Source of the DNA: an uncultured Anaerolineae bacterium
Lineage (GTDB): Bacteria; Chloroflexota; Anaerolineae; Aggregatilineales; Phototrophicaceae
Reading direction: 5' to 3'
NCBI GenBank assembly: GCA_937944445.1
Contig: CALDYP010000012.1
Coordinates: 1 to 64,000 of the forward strand
DNA: 64,000 nt
Shown one piece after another: positions 10,971 to 18,958 of this stretch; within the stretch, counting starts at the first letter, position 1; each line of letters opens with the position of its first letter. The notes beneath the pieces are model-generated. The model made no database searches. It was not told the origin of the DNA and was given only the letters and a program-made list of their open reading frames with translations. Made by a program: the position numbers and the translations under genes.

Positions 10971-12350
10971 TTACTCTTGACGCATGCGCGCGGGGCGCAG
11001 GTCAGGTGCTTCGAAGAACGGGGTCAGCGGGACGAGCACCGGCACAAAGATGTTGGTTCCGTCTGCCTGTGGGATCTTCAGGGCGTCGTCGCCGCTGGTG
11101 GCGACGCCGTCCATCGTGGCGTTCAGGTAGGCCAACATGGCGATGCGCGTCAGGTTGGATGAACGCAGGCCGCTGCTGAAGTCGACCGTGTAGAGGCCGA
11201 GCGGCGCGTAGTTGATGGTGTCCATCGTCTCTTTGATGTCGCGGCCTGTGATCGCCTCAAGGCTGCCGACGCGGTTGAGCGTCCGGGCGTACAGCTCCAG
11301 ATAGAAGTCGACGATCGAGACGCCGAGGATGTAGGAAATGTTCTGCGTAGGCAGTTGACGATCGTTGGCGGCGGCCAGCTCGTTCACCAGCGCCACGCCG
11401 GGTTGATCGCGCTCTGTCCACCACAGGAAGGGCAGGTTGCCCACTAAACCGTTGGCCGAGGGCAGGCCATCCGGCCCGATGCTGGTGCGGCTGAGCAGCC
11501 CAACGCTCGTATCCAGCGCCCAGTTGACGCCAGCTATCTTCACCTCATCGTTCAAGCCGAGGTCGGTCACCGTCTTAGCGAGGAGCGCCGGGCCGCTGGC
11601 CAGCGAGTTGGTGTAGAGGATGGTCGCGCCCGCGTCTACCAAGTTCTGCACCTGCGTCGTGATGTCGGTGTCGGTCGGCAGGAAGATCTCAGGGGTTTCC
11701 AGCAGCGTCGCGCCCACCGATGCGCAGTACTCGATCGTCTCGGCTTTGAACGCCGCCTGACCGAACGCGCCCGGCCAGCTGATGTAGCCGATGGTCGGGT
11801 TGTCGCCGAACATGCCGCTGGTGGCGGCGAACTCGCAGAACGCGCCAAGCTGGTCAGGATACAGCGGGTTGGTGGCGTAAATCCAACTGGGCGTGCCGTC
11901 TTCAGCGTAGAGGCCTTCGACGCTGCCCGCGCTGATCAGGACGGGGATCTCGTCGGCTTCAACCTGCGAGCGCAGCAGTTCCGCGTCGCCGCTGGCGTAA
12001 AGGACGAGCATCTGCGGTTTGGGGTTGCGCCCACGGAAGGCGTTATAAGCCGCCTGCGTCTGCGCGAGGTCGCCGCCGGTGTCGCGGTTCTCGGTGGTGA
12101 TGGTCGCGCCGCAGATGCCGCCGCGCGCGTTGTAGTAGGCGATGGCGTCCGCGAGGCCGGCCAGCAGCGGCTGCGTAATGAAGGCATACGGCCCGCTGAT
12201 GTCACCGAAGTGGATGATCGGGATTTCCTTGCCCGTCAAATCCACCTCGCAGGGGGTATGCTCCATCCAATCGGGCAGGCTTTCCTGCGCGGCCATCGGC
12301 AGGGCGAGCACACTGCTGAGCAAGACAACAACCAAAAGTAACTTGCGCAT
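10971..12350 (-). CDS. livK: Periplasmic-type substrate-binding protein of the Liv-family ABC transporter
   Basis: The 459-aa product has a signal peptide ending PMAAQ, then IPIIHFGDISGPYAF, a typical start of the Peripla_BP_6 fold, with a two-lobe organisation along the chain (GYISWPGAFGQAAFKAETIEY in the hinge region). No lipobox Cys follows the hydrophobic core, so membrane tethering is not evident. It is longer than usual LivK (about 370 aa), the extra length being spread through the second lobe. It defines the ligand for the adjacent permease; neighbouring CoA ligases suggest an aromatic or fatty acid ligand in place of leucine, which is inference only. Confidence 0.88.
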   Translation of the reverse strand: MRKLLLVVVLLSSVLALPMAAQESLPDWMEHTPCEVDLTGKEIPIIHFGDISGPYAFITQPLLAGLADAIAYYNARGGICGATITTENRDTGGDLAQTQAAYNAFRGRNPKPQMLVLYASGDAELLRSQVEADEIPVLISAGSVEGLYAEDGTPSWIYATNPLYPDQLGAFCEFAATSGMFGDNPTIGYISWPGAFGQAAFKAETIEYCASVGATLLETPEIFLPTDTDITTQVQNLVDAGATILYTNSLASGPALLAKTVTDLGLNDEVKIAGVNWALDTSVGLLSRTSIGPDGLPSANGLVGNLPFLWWTERDQPGVALVNELAAANDRQLPTQNISYILGVSIVDFYLELYARTLNRVGSLEAITGRDIKETMDTINYAPLGLYTVDFSSGLRSSNLTRIAMLAYLNATMDGVATSGDDALKIPQADGTNIFVPVLVPLTPFFEAPDLRPARMRQE

Positions 12351-12458
12351 ATGTCAAAAACCTTTCTTTAAACAAACGTGCGATAGATAAAAGTGGATAA
12401 GCGATTGATCGATGTTAGCGGCGATAGGCACTCCTTTACTCCCTTGTGTCCTGATCCT

Positions 12459-13571
12459 TCAATTCGAGAAGGGGCGTATCTTCCACGCGATTTTGAAGAT
12501 CTCCCAGCGGTAGGCTAGGCCGCGCGGCTCGATGATGAGGAAGGCGATCAACGCGAACCCGAACAAGAACGGGCGCAGCGAGGACTCGATGTTCACCACG
12601 CTGATGAACGGCAGCAGCGGCGGCAGCACGTCTTTGAGCACGTTGGCAGCAGGCGGGATGACGTTCTGCGTCAGCAGGATGATGAAGGCCGCGCCGAACA
12701 GCGGCCCCAACGGGAACCCGGCCCCGCCCAGCACCAGCATCGCCAGCATCTGGATCGAATAGAGCAGCTCATAGGAATGGATGTTGACGGACTGCGTGTC
12801 GTAGGCCGCCAGCCCGCCCGCGATGCCAGCGTAGACGCTGCTGATGAAGAAGGCCATCAGCTTGTAGCGGAAGATGTTGATGCCCAGCAGCTCCGCGGCA
12901 AGGTCGTTGTCGCGGATGCTGACGAACGCCCGCCCGACGCGCGTCCGTAGGATGTTGCGCGCGACGAAGAACAACAGCACCGCCAGCGGCACAGCCACGT
13001 AGAAGTAAGCTGCGTCCGAGGTGAAGTTGAGCGGCCCCAGCATGGGCGTCGGCACGTCGATCGGCTTATCGCCGTTGGTGAGCGGGGCCAGCGGGTGGCG
13101 GATGATCCACGGGATGATGAACTGCGCCGCCAGCGTGGCCATCGCCAAGTAGAAGCCCTTCACCCGCAGCGAGGGCAGCCCGAACAGCAGCCCGATCACC
13201 CCGGTGAAGAGGCCGGCCAGCGGGATCCCTAACCAGAACGGGATGCCCAGCTCGCGGCTGCCGATGGCGGCGGTGTACGCGCCCACCGCCATGAACGCCG
13301 CATGGCCGAGCGAAATCTGCCCCGTGTAGCCCATCAGGATGTTGAGGCCTTGCACGGCGATGGCGAAGATGGCGATGTTGATGATCGTCCCGATGAAGGC
13401 AATCGGCACGATGTTGAGGCCAAACGGCCCCTCGCGCGAGAGCAGCGGCAGGATGAGCAGCGCGACGAACATGCCGTTCACCAGCAGGCGGCTCATTGGC
13501 GTGCGGTTGATGGCGATGTCTTGTTGGTAGTTGGTGTCGAACGTGCCCGCAGGGCGAATGTTGGCGCTCAT
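12459..13571 (-). CDS. livM: Liv-type ABC transporter permease (LivM-like)
   Basis: The 370-aa membrane protein has about nine to ten hydrophobic segments and the LivM signature region GLNILMGYTGQISLGHAAFMAVGAYTAA. The cytoplasmic coupling segment RAFVSIRDNDLAAELLGINIFRYKLMAF is also present. AAAGGA lies 9 bases before the ATG. It starts 3 bases after the livH stop codon, indicating cotranscription and probable translational coupling. A 108-base gap separates it from livK. Confidence 0.93.
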   Translation of the reverse strand: MSANIRPAGTFDTNYQQDIAINRTPMSRLLVNGMFVALLILPLLSREGPFGLNIVPIAFIGTIINIAIFAIAVQGLNILMGYTGQISLGHAAFMAVGAYTAAIGSRELGIPFWLGIPLAGLFTGVIGLLFGLPSLRVKGFYLAMATLAAQFIIPWIIRHPLAPLTNGDKPIDVPTPMLGPLNFTSDAAYFYVAVPLAVLLFFVARNILRTRVGRAFVSIRDNDLAAELLGINIFRYKLMAFFISSVYAGIAGGLAAYDTQSVNIHSYELLYSIQMLAMLVLGGAGFPLGPLFGAAFIILLTQNVIPPAANVLKDVLPPLLPFISVVNIESSLRPFLFGFALIAFLIIEPRGLAYRWEIFKIAWKIRPFSN

Positions 13572-13574
13572 CGC

Positions 13575-14780
13575 TTAGATCCTTTCAATGCGCTTCTCGC
13601 CGAAGAGACCTTCGGGGCGGATAATGAGCACGATCATCAACACGACGTAGGGCGCTAGCTCTGTGCCGGCGTTCGTCCCGCGGAACAGCAGGTTCGCCCA
13701 TTCCTGCACCAGCCCGATCACCAAGCCACCGACCAGCGCGCCCGAGATTGACTCAAGGCCGCCCAGCAGCACCGCCGGGAAGGCGCGCAGGGCTAGCAGC
13801 GGCATGTTAGCTACGTCGAGGTTGGTCGCGCCGCCTTGCAGTACGCCCGCCGTCCCGGCGAGGATGGCTGCGATGCCCCACGCCACCGCTAGGATGATGC
13901 GCACGCGCAGGCCGATGCTCTGCGCGAGCGTCTGATTTTCAGCGCTAGCGCGCATCGCCAAGCCCACATTCGTATAGCGGAAGAAGAGCACGAAGATCGT
14001 GAAGGCCACCAACGCCAGCACAAACGCGATCAGCAGCGGCGTCTGCACGATGATGTTGCCGCCCAAGTCGGGCGCTTCGATGCGGATCGGCGAGGGGATG
14101 CCGACGCGATCCAGCCCGCTGAAGATCGGCAGCGGAATGGCCACCGTGCCGTAGAGCAAGTTCGTCACCCCGCGCAGCACCTCCGCCACAGCCAGCGTCA
14201 TCAGCACGCTGGCGAACAGCGGTTGACCGATCAAGGGGCGGATGGTGAACCGTTCGATCATCAAGCCGATGAACACCGCGCCAGTCAGCGTGCCAACGAT
14301 GGCGCGAATGAACATCGGCAGTTGGTTGCCGACCTCTGCGTTGGGCAGGGTCATCAGCACAGTGAGCGCGACGACTGCCGCCGCCCCCAGCGCCAGCGAG
14401 CGCGGCTCGCGCAAGGTTTGCCAGCCGCCCAGCGACAGCACCATCACAACCGTTGCCGCGGCCAGCAGCGCCGCCGCCACTGGCGACACCTCTGCCACGC
14501 TGAAGAACGAGAAGAAGATCATCCCACCGAGGATCATCATGAAGCCGTGCGCGAAGTTGAACACGCCCGACGCCTTGTTGACGACCACGATGCCCAGCGC
14601 GATCAAGGCGTAAATCCCACCTACGAGCAGGCCGGTGATGGTCGTCTGTACGTAGCGCGACGGGCGCAGCTCTGCGAGCCGCTCTTGGATGGCAGCGAAG
14701 AACAGCACCGCGACGGCTAACCAGAAGACAGTGAGGACGAGGCGGCGATTTTGCTGGTAAAACGTCGTAAGCGATCCCAC
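13575..14780 (-). CDS. livH: Liv-type ABC transporter permease (LivH-like)
   Basis: The 401-aa protein has multiple transmembrane segments and the LivH-type blocks GLLVGGIYALIALGIVVVNKASGVFNFAHGFMMILGG and GLAMRASAENQTLAQSIGLRVR (each given only in part here). It is longer than a minimal LivH (about 300 aa) because of an N-terminal helix and an insertion with two extra hydrophobic segments after the first block. GTG at 14780 is preferred over TTG at 14786 because AAAGGA then lies 8 bases upstream and not 2. It forms the heterodimeric channel with LivM. Confidence 0.9.
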   Translation of the reverse strand: MGSLTTFYQQNRRLVLTVFWLAVAVLFFAAIQERLAELRPSRYVQTTITGLLVGGIYALIALGIVVVNKASGVFNFAHGFMMILGGMIFFSFFSVAEVSPVAAALLAAATVVMVLSLGGWQTLREPRSLALGAAAVVALTVLMTLPNAEVGNQLPMFIRAIVGTLTGAVFIGLMIERFTIRPLIGQPLFASVLMTLAVAEVLRGVTNLLYGTVAIPLPIFSGLDRVGIPSPIRIEAPDLGGNIIVQTPLLIAFVLALVAFTIFVLFFRYTNVGLAMRASAENQTLAQSIGLRVRIILAVAWGIAAILAGTAGVLQGGATNLDVANMPLLALRAFPAVLLGGLESISGALVGGLVIGLVQEWANLLFRGTNAGTELAPYVVLMIVLIIRPEGLFGEKRIERI

Positions 14781-14825
14781 AATCAAAATCCTTTGAAAAA
14801 GACGACTGTTACTATTTGACGAAAG

Positions 14826-14852
14826 CCCGCCAGCCCCTTCACAACTGGCGGG
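14826..14852 (-). promoter_or_regulatory. Intercistronic hairpin between acyl-CoA synthetase and livH
   Basis: CCCGCCAG and CTGGCGGG form a perfect 8-bp stem around an 11-base loop, 7 bases after the synthetase stop codon in the transcript. It is followed by CTTTCGTC, a poor T tract, so attenuation or 3'-end protection is likelier than complete termination. Confidence 0.5.
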
Positions 14853-14859
14853 TAATTTT

Positions 14860-16854
14860 TCACGACACTGAGACGACGTTCAGATCCGTCTCGACAACGC
14901 CTGTGCGACCATCGCGGTACTTGACCTCCGCACGGACGCGCACGCTGGGCTTGTCCCCGTAGATGGCGTCGAGGATCTCGCCGTACTTCTGAATGAGCGT
15001 GCGCCGAACGAGCTTGCGCGTGCGCGTCAGCTCGCCTTCGTCGGCGTCGAACGCTTTGTGCAAGATCACGAACTTGCGGACGCGGCTCCACTCCGGCAGC
15101 GATTGGTTGACGCGCACCACGTCCTGCTTGATGAGTTCAGCCACTTCGGGCTTCTGCGAGAGGTCAACCATCGTCGTAAAGCTGAGGCCGCGCTTCTCCG
15201 CCCAGCGGGCGACGTTGTCGAAGTTGATGATGATGATGGCGCTCACGAAGTCCATGTCGAAGCCGCCGATGGTCATCACATCTTGGATGTAGGGGCTGAA
15301 CTTCAGGCGCGTCTCGATGTACTGCGGGCTGAAGCTCTGGCCGTTGGACAGCTCGATCAAATCCTTCACGCGCTCAAGGTAGATCAAGTGGCCGTCCTCG
15401 CGCATGTAACCGGCGTCGCCGGTGTGATACCAGCCCTCTTCGTCGATGGCCTCGGCGGTCTTCTCAGGGGCGCGGTAGTAACCTGCAAAGCGCGCCTGCG
15501 TACGGATGAGGATCTCTTGGTCGTCGGCGATCTTGATCTCCACCCCCGGCACGAGCACCCCGACCGTCTCGAGCTTGACGTCATCTTGCAGGTGGATTGT
15601 GCCCATCGTCTCGGTGCTGGCGTAAAGCTGGCGCAGCTGCACGCCCAGCGCGCGGAAGAAGCGGATGACATCCGGTGAGAGCATCGCGCCAGCCGTCAGC
15701 ACGTTTTTGGCGCGCGTCAGGCCGAGCTTGTCGCGCAGCGGCTGGAACACGGCCGCCTCGCCCAGCAGGCGCAGCGCCCGCAGGTGGGGCGGGATCGGCT
15801 GGCCGGCGTCCTCAAGGTCGATGATCTTGTACGCCACGGGCATGAACCACTCATACAGCTTGCGGTTGATCCACGTCGAGTCGTTGATGCGGAAGCGCAC
15901 GTTGGCGGCCAAGTTCTCCCAGACGCGCGTGGGGAAGAGCAGGCCGACGGGCGCAATCTCGCGCATGTCGTTAGGGACGGTGGCGCTGCTCTCCGGGAAG
16001 TTGACTGTCATCCCGCTGACGAGGTGCGGCGTAAAGCCGAAGGCCTGCTCCGTCAGCCACGCCATCGGGCTGAAGGACAGCCAGTTGTCCTTGTTCGTCA
16101 CCTGCACATAGCCGCGGTTCATGTAGTTGCCGTAGACCAGCTGCCAGTGGGTGATCATGGCGAACTTGGGCAGGCTGGTCGTGCCGCTCGTCATCGAGAG
16201 GATGATCGTGTCCTGCGGGTCAGTGGACTGTGCCAGCTCATCGAAGCGGTCGGGGTGCGTCTTCTTGTACTCGCGCCCCAGCGCTTCGATCTCTTCAAAG
16301 CTGGCCAGCCACGGGTCTTGGTAGTTCCACAGGCCTTGATCGTCCCAGTAGATGACGCGGCGCACGGTGGGGATCTTCTCGCGGATTTCGAGCGCTTTGT
16401 CCACCTGTTCTTGATCCTGCGCCACGATGAACGTTGCGCTGGTGGAGCTGACGACGTAGAGCAGGTCAGGGTTGGCCAGCGCATCGCTGAACACGCACAC
16501 CGTCTGCGCGTGGCAGGCGTGGACGCCGATCTGCGTCCAGTAGATTTGCGGGTCGTTCTCGCCGATGACAGCGACGGTCTCATCTGGCTGCAAGCCGAGG
16601 CTCACCAGCCCCATCGCAAAGTCGCTCACGTGTTGATAGACCTCATTCCACGTGTATTCCGTCCAGATGCCGTACTCTTTCTTGCGCATGGCCACTTGGT
16701 TGCCCAATTCGCGCACGCGCATCAAGAAATGTTTGCTGAGGGTGTTCTCGTGCTCTTTGGGCGGGTCGAAGTGGATGTTCAGCTGGCTGGTGTAGACTTT
16801 GCCGGGCTTGGTCGGGCGATAGGCGATCTGCTCGCTGGGTTGTGCAATGGTCAT
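14860..16854 (-). CDS. AMP-dependent acyl-CoA synthetase (long-chain fatty-acid CoA ligase type)
   Basis: The 664-aa enzyme has the adenylation core: phosphate loop SMTSGTTSLPK, motif YASTETMG, ARFAGYYRAPEKT with GWYHTGD downstream, and the C-terminal hinge LIYLERVKDLIELSNGQ. Length and layout match the long FadD15-like ligases with a large C-terminal domain. It should adenylate a carboxylic acid and transfer it to CoA. AGGAGG lies 8 bases before the ATG, and the start overlaps the livG stop codon by four bases (ATGA). Being inside a Liv transporter operon suggests activation of the imported acid on entry; chain type is not determinable. Confidence 0.9.
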   Translation of the reverse strand: MTIAQPSEQIAYRPTKPGKVYTSQLNIHFDPPKEHENTLSKHFLMRVRELGNQVAMRKKEYGIWTEYTWNEVYQHVSDFAMGLVSLGLQPDETVAVIGENDPQIYWTQIGVHACHAQTVCVFSDALANPDLLYVVSSTSATFIVAQDQEQVDKALEIREKIPTVRRVIYWDDQGLWNYQDPWLASFEEIEALGREYKKTHPDRFDELAQSTDPQDTIILSMTSGTTSLPKFAMITHWQLVYGNYMNRGYVQVTNKDNWLSFSPMAWLTEQAFGFTPHLVSGMTVNFPESSATVPNDMREIAPVGLLFPTRVWENLAANVRFRINDSTWINRKLYEWFMPVAYKIIDLEDAGQPIPPHLRALRLLGEAAVFQPLRDKLGLTRAKNVLTAGAMLSPDVIRFFRALGVQLRQLYASTETMGTIHLQDDVKLETVGVLVPGVEIKIADDQEILIRTQARFAGYYRAPEKTAEAIDEEGWYHTGDAGYMREDGHLIYLERVKDLIELSNGQSFSPQYIETRLKFSPYIQDVMTIGGFDMDFVSAIIIINFDNVARWAEKRGLSFTTMVDLSQKPEVAELIKQDVVRVNQSLPEWSRVRKFVILHKAFDADEGELTRTRKLVRRTLIQKYGEILDAIYGDKPSVRVRAEVKYRDGRTGVVETDLNVVSVS

Positions 16855-17624
16855 GCGGATACCTCCTGCCCTAGATAGGCCTTGATGACGCGCTCATCGT
16901 GACGGATTTCCTCGGGCGTCCCTTCGCCGATCTTCTCACCGAAGTCGAGCACGACGATCCGATGCGAGATGTCCATCACGAGGCCGATGTCATGTTCAAT
17001 GATCATGATGGTAGTGCCTTGTCGCTCATGGATGTCGAGGATGAAGCGCGCCATGTCTTCTTTTTCCTCTACGTTCATGCCAGCCATCGGCTCATCGAGC
17101 AGCAGCAGGGTCGGCTCTAGCGCGAGGGCGCGGCCCAGTTCCACGCGCTTGCGCAGCCCATAGCTGAGCGTGCCAACGCGCGCCTTGCGGATCGACTCCA
17201 TCTCAAGGAATTCGATGATCTCCTCCACGCGGCGGCGGTGTTCGATCTCCTCACGCTGCGCCGGGCCGTAAAACAGCGCGCCAGTCAGCAGGTTGGCCTT
17301 CATGTGGATGTGGCGAGCGGCCATCAGGTTGTCCAGAACGGTAGCGTTGGTGTAGAGCGCGATGTTCTGAAACGTGCGGCTGATGCCCAGCTTGGCGCGT
17401 TTGTAGGGCGGGATGCCTTTGAGCGACTTGCCTTCGAAGAGGATGTCGCCCTCCTGCGGGGTGTAGAACCCGTTGATGCTGTTCGTGAGGCTGGTTTTGC
17501 CCGCGCCGTTGGGGCCGATCACCGCGTGGATCGTCCCCTCTTCGATGTCGAAGGAGACGTCCTTGAGCGCTTTGATGCCCCCAAAGCTGAGCGAGACGTG
17601 GTCAATACGTAGCTTGACTGCCAT
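16851..17624 (-). CDS. livG: Liv-type ABC transporter ATPase (LivG-like), first gene of the operon
   Basis: The 257-aa protein has Walker A GPNGAGKTS, signature LSYGLRKRVELGRALA, Walker B LLLLDEPMAGMN and the switch block TTIMIIEHDIGLVMD. The LivG-type NSINGFYTPQEGDILFEG and ISRTFQNIALYTNATVLDNL segments distinguish it from LivF. GAGGA lies upstream of the ATG. It opens the seven-gene operon, with a good sigma-70-like promoter 58-86 bases ahead. Confidence 0.94.
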   Translation of the reverse strand: MAVKLRIDHVSLSFGGIKALKDVSFDIEEGTIHAVIGPNGAGKTSLTNSINGFYTPQEGDILFEGKSLKGIPPYKRAKLGISRTFQNIALYTNATVLDNLMAARHIHMKANLLTGALFYGPAQREEIEHRRRVEEIIEFLEMESIRKARVGTLSYGLRKRVELGRALALEPTLLLLDEPMAGMNVEEKEDMARFILDIHERQGTTIMIIEHDIGLVMDISHRIVVLDFGEKIGEGTPEEIRHDERVIKAYLGQEVSA

Positions 17625-17681
17625 TCAAAAAATCCTCAAGAAAGAACAAAAGCGCTAATTTGTGCATCTGTTTATATTTCA

Positions 17682-17710
17682 ACAATACCAGTAATGCGCC
17701 TGAACTGCAA
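17682..17710 (-). promoter_or_regulatory. Sigma-70-like promoter of the livG operon
   Basis: Reading the minus strand, TTGCAG and TATTGT are separated by exactly 17 bases in an otherwise AT-rich intergenic region. The predicted start lies about 50 bases ahead of the livG ATG. No other promoter-like pair is seen in the 96-base gap. Confidence 0.6.
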
Positions 17711-17720
17711 CTAACATTAT

Positions 17721-18551
17721 TTAATGTTTGTTTAGCCAGTCGATCATCTCTTGGATGATGGCCTCGCGCCCACGCTCGTTGACCAATTCATGGCGCAGCC
17801 CCGGGTAGGTGCGCAGCGTCTTGTCGCTGGTGCTGGCCTCGCGGTGGATGAAGTGCGCGCCGCTGATGGGGGTGAGTTGATCGTCCTCGCCGTGCATCAC
17901 CAACAGCGGGATGGCCAGCCGATGCGCTTTGCTGCGGATGTCCCGCCCGAGTTCGATCAACTGGTGCACCATGCCCACGCGCAGCCGCTGATGGTCAACC
18001 AACGGGTCGGCCTCGTAAGCGCGGACGGTCGCGGCGTCAGTGCTGAGCGTGTCGGTCGGCAGCGAGGGCACAAGGCGCAGCATCGGCAGGCGTGGCCCCA
18101 GTAAGCGCACTGCCGCCAGTGACACCGCGGGCTGCCCCTCGCCCAATGTGATGACCGTGCCCGTCAAGATCAGGCCGCGCAGCTCGCTCTGATAGGCCAG
18201 CGCGTACTTGAGCGCGATGCCGCTGCCCATGCTGTGGCCGTAGAGGAACACCGGCAGGCCGCGATGCTGCCGGACGAACTGCTCGTACAACTGGCGCAGG
18301 TCAGCTACAGGCTGATCGAAGCTGGCGAAGAAGGTGCGCGGGCCGCCGCTGCGGCCATGCCCGCGATGATCGGGCGCGATCACCAGATAGCCGGCCTGCG
18401 CCATCGCCCGCCCCACGTGGTCATAGCGCAGGCCGTGCTCGCCGATGCCGTGGACGATGAACACCAGCGCGCGCGGCGGCTCGTTGGGCGTCCACGTATG
18501 ATAGTGAAGCGTCAACCCGTCGCGGGTGGTGAGTTCTGCGCTGGCGTACAT
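17721..18551 (-). CDS. Alpha/beta hydrolase, monoacylglycerol lipase/lysophospholipase type
   Basis: The 276-aa product has the oxyanion block FIVHGIGEHGLRY, the nucleophile elbow GHSMGSG, an acid near MHGEDDQLTP and a terminal LRHELVNE His, so the triad is complete. The first block and spacing fit the Hydrolase_4 (monoglyceride lipase) family. No signal peptide is present, so it is cytoplasmic. ATG at 18551 is chosen because GAGAGG precedes it and the upstream in-frame codons overlap the FHA gene. It follows that gene by 11 bases and is probably the last gene of the clpC-kinase-FHA operon. Confidence 0.88.
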   Translation of the reverse strand: MYASAELTTRDGLTLHYHTWTPNEPPRALVFIVHGIGEHGLRYDHVGRAMAQAGYLVIAPDHRGHGRSGGPRTFFASFDQPVADLRQLYEQFVRQHRGLPVFLYGHSMGSGIALKYALAYQSELRGLILTGTVITLGEGQPAVSLAAVRLLGPRLPMLRLVPSLPTDTLSTDAATVRAYEADPLVDHQRLRVGMVHQLIELGRDIRSKAHRLAIPLLVMHGEDDQLTPISGAHFIHREASTSDKTLRTYPGLRHELVNERGREAIIQEMIDWLNKH

Positions 18552-18562
18552 GGGACTGCCTC

Positions 18563-18958
18563 TCAAAACGACAGCGGCGGGTCGAGCCGCAGCCACGTTC
18601 GGCCGATGCGAAAGAGCGTCCCCGGCCGCAGGCTCACGCGGCCAATTACCGGCCCGTCTTCTTTTTCGATGAACGTCCCGTTGCGGCTGTCCACGTCTTC
18701 CAGCCAGAACATCAAGATGCTCGGTTGGCTGGTGTTGTCGACGGCGGTCACAGGCCGCGCCGAGCAGATCAAGCGGGCGTGGACGCGCGACACCTGATGA
18801 TCGAACGGCAGGTAGATGTCGCAGCCCTCGCGCCGCCCGATGACCAGCGTCGCCTCCTCGCCGATATCGGGCTGGGGGAACATCAACGATTTGCCATCGA
18901 GCGGCCCGCTCATGAAGGTGATTGCAATGTCAGGACGGGATTTGTTGCGTTTGGTCAT
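18563..18958 (-). CDS. FHA-domain (phosphothreonine-binding) protein
   Basis: The 131-aa protein is almost entirely one forkhead-associated domain: VIGRREGCDIYLPFDHQVSRVHARL contains the conserved GR and SRxHA residues, and VEDVDSRNGTF-like LEDVDSRNGTFIEKED contains the phosphopeptide-contacting SxNGT. There is an insertion of about 15 residues between the His strand and the NGT strand. FHA domains bind phosphothreonine, and the gene overlaps the kinase gene by four bases, so it is a likely reader of that kinase's targets or of its autophosphorylation. Confidence 0.93.
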   Translation of the reverse strand: MTKRNKSRPDIAITFMSGPLDGKSLMFPQPDIGEEATLVIGRREGCDIYLPFDHQVSRVHARLICSARPVTAVDNTSQPSILMFWLEDVDSRNGTFIEKEDGPVIGRVSLRPGTLFRIGRTWLRLDPPLSF

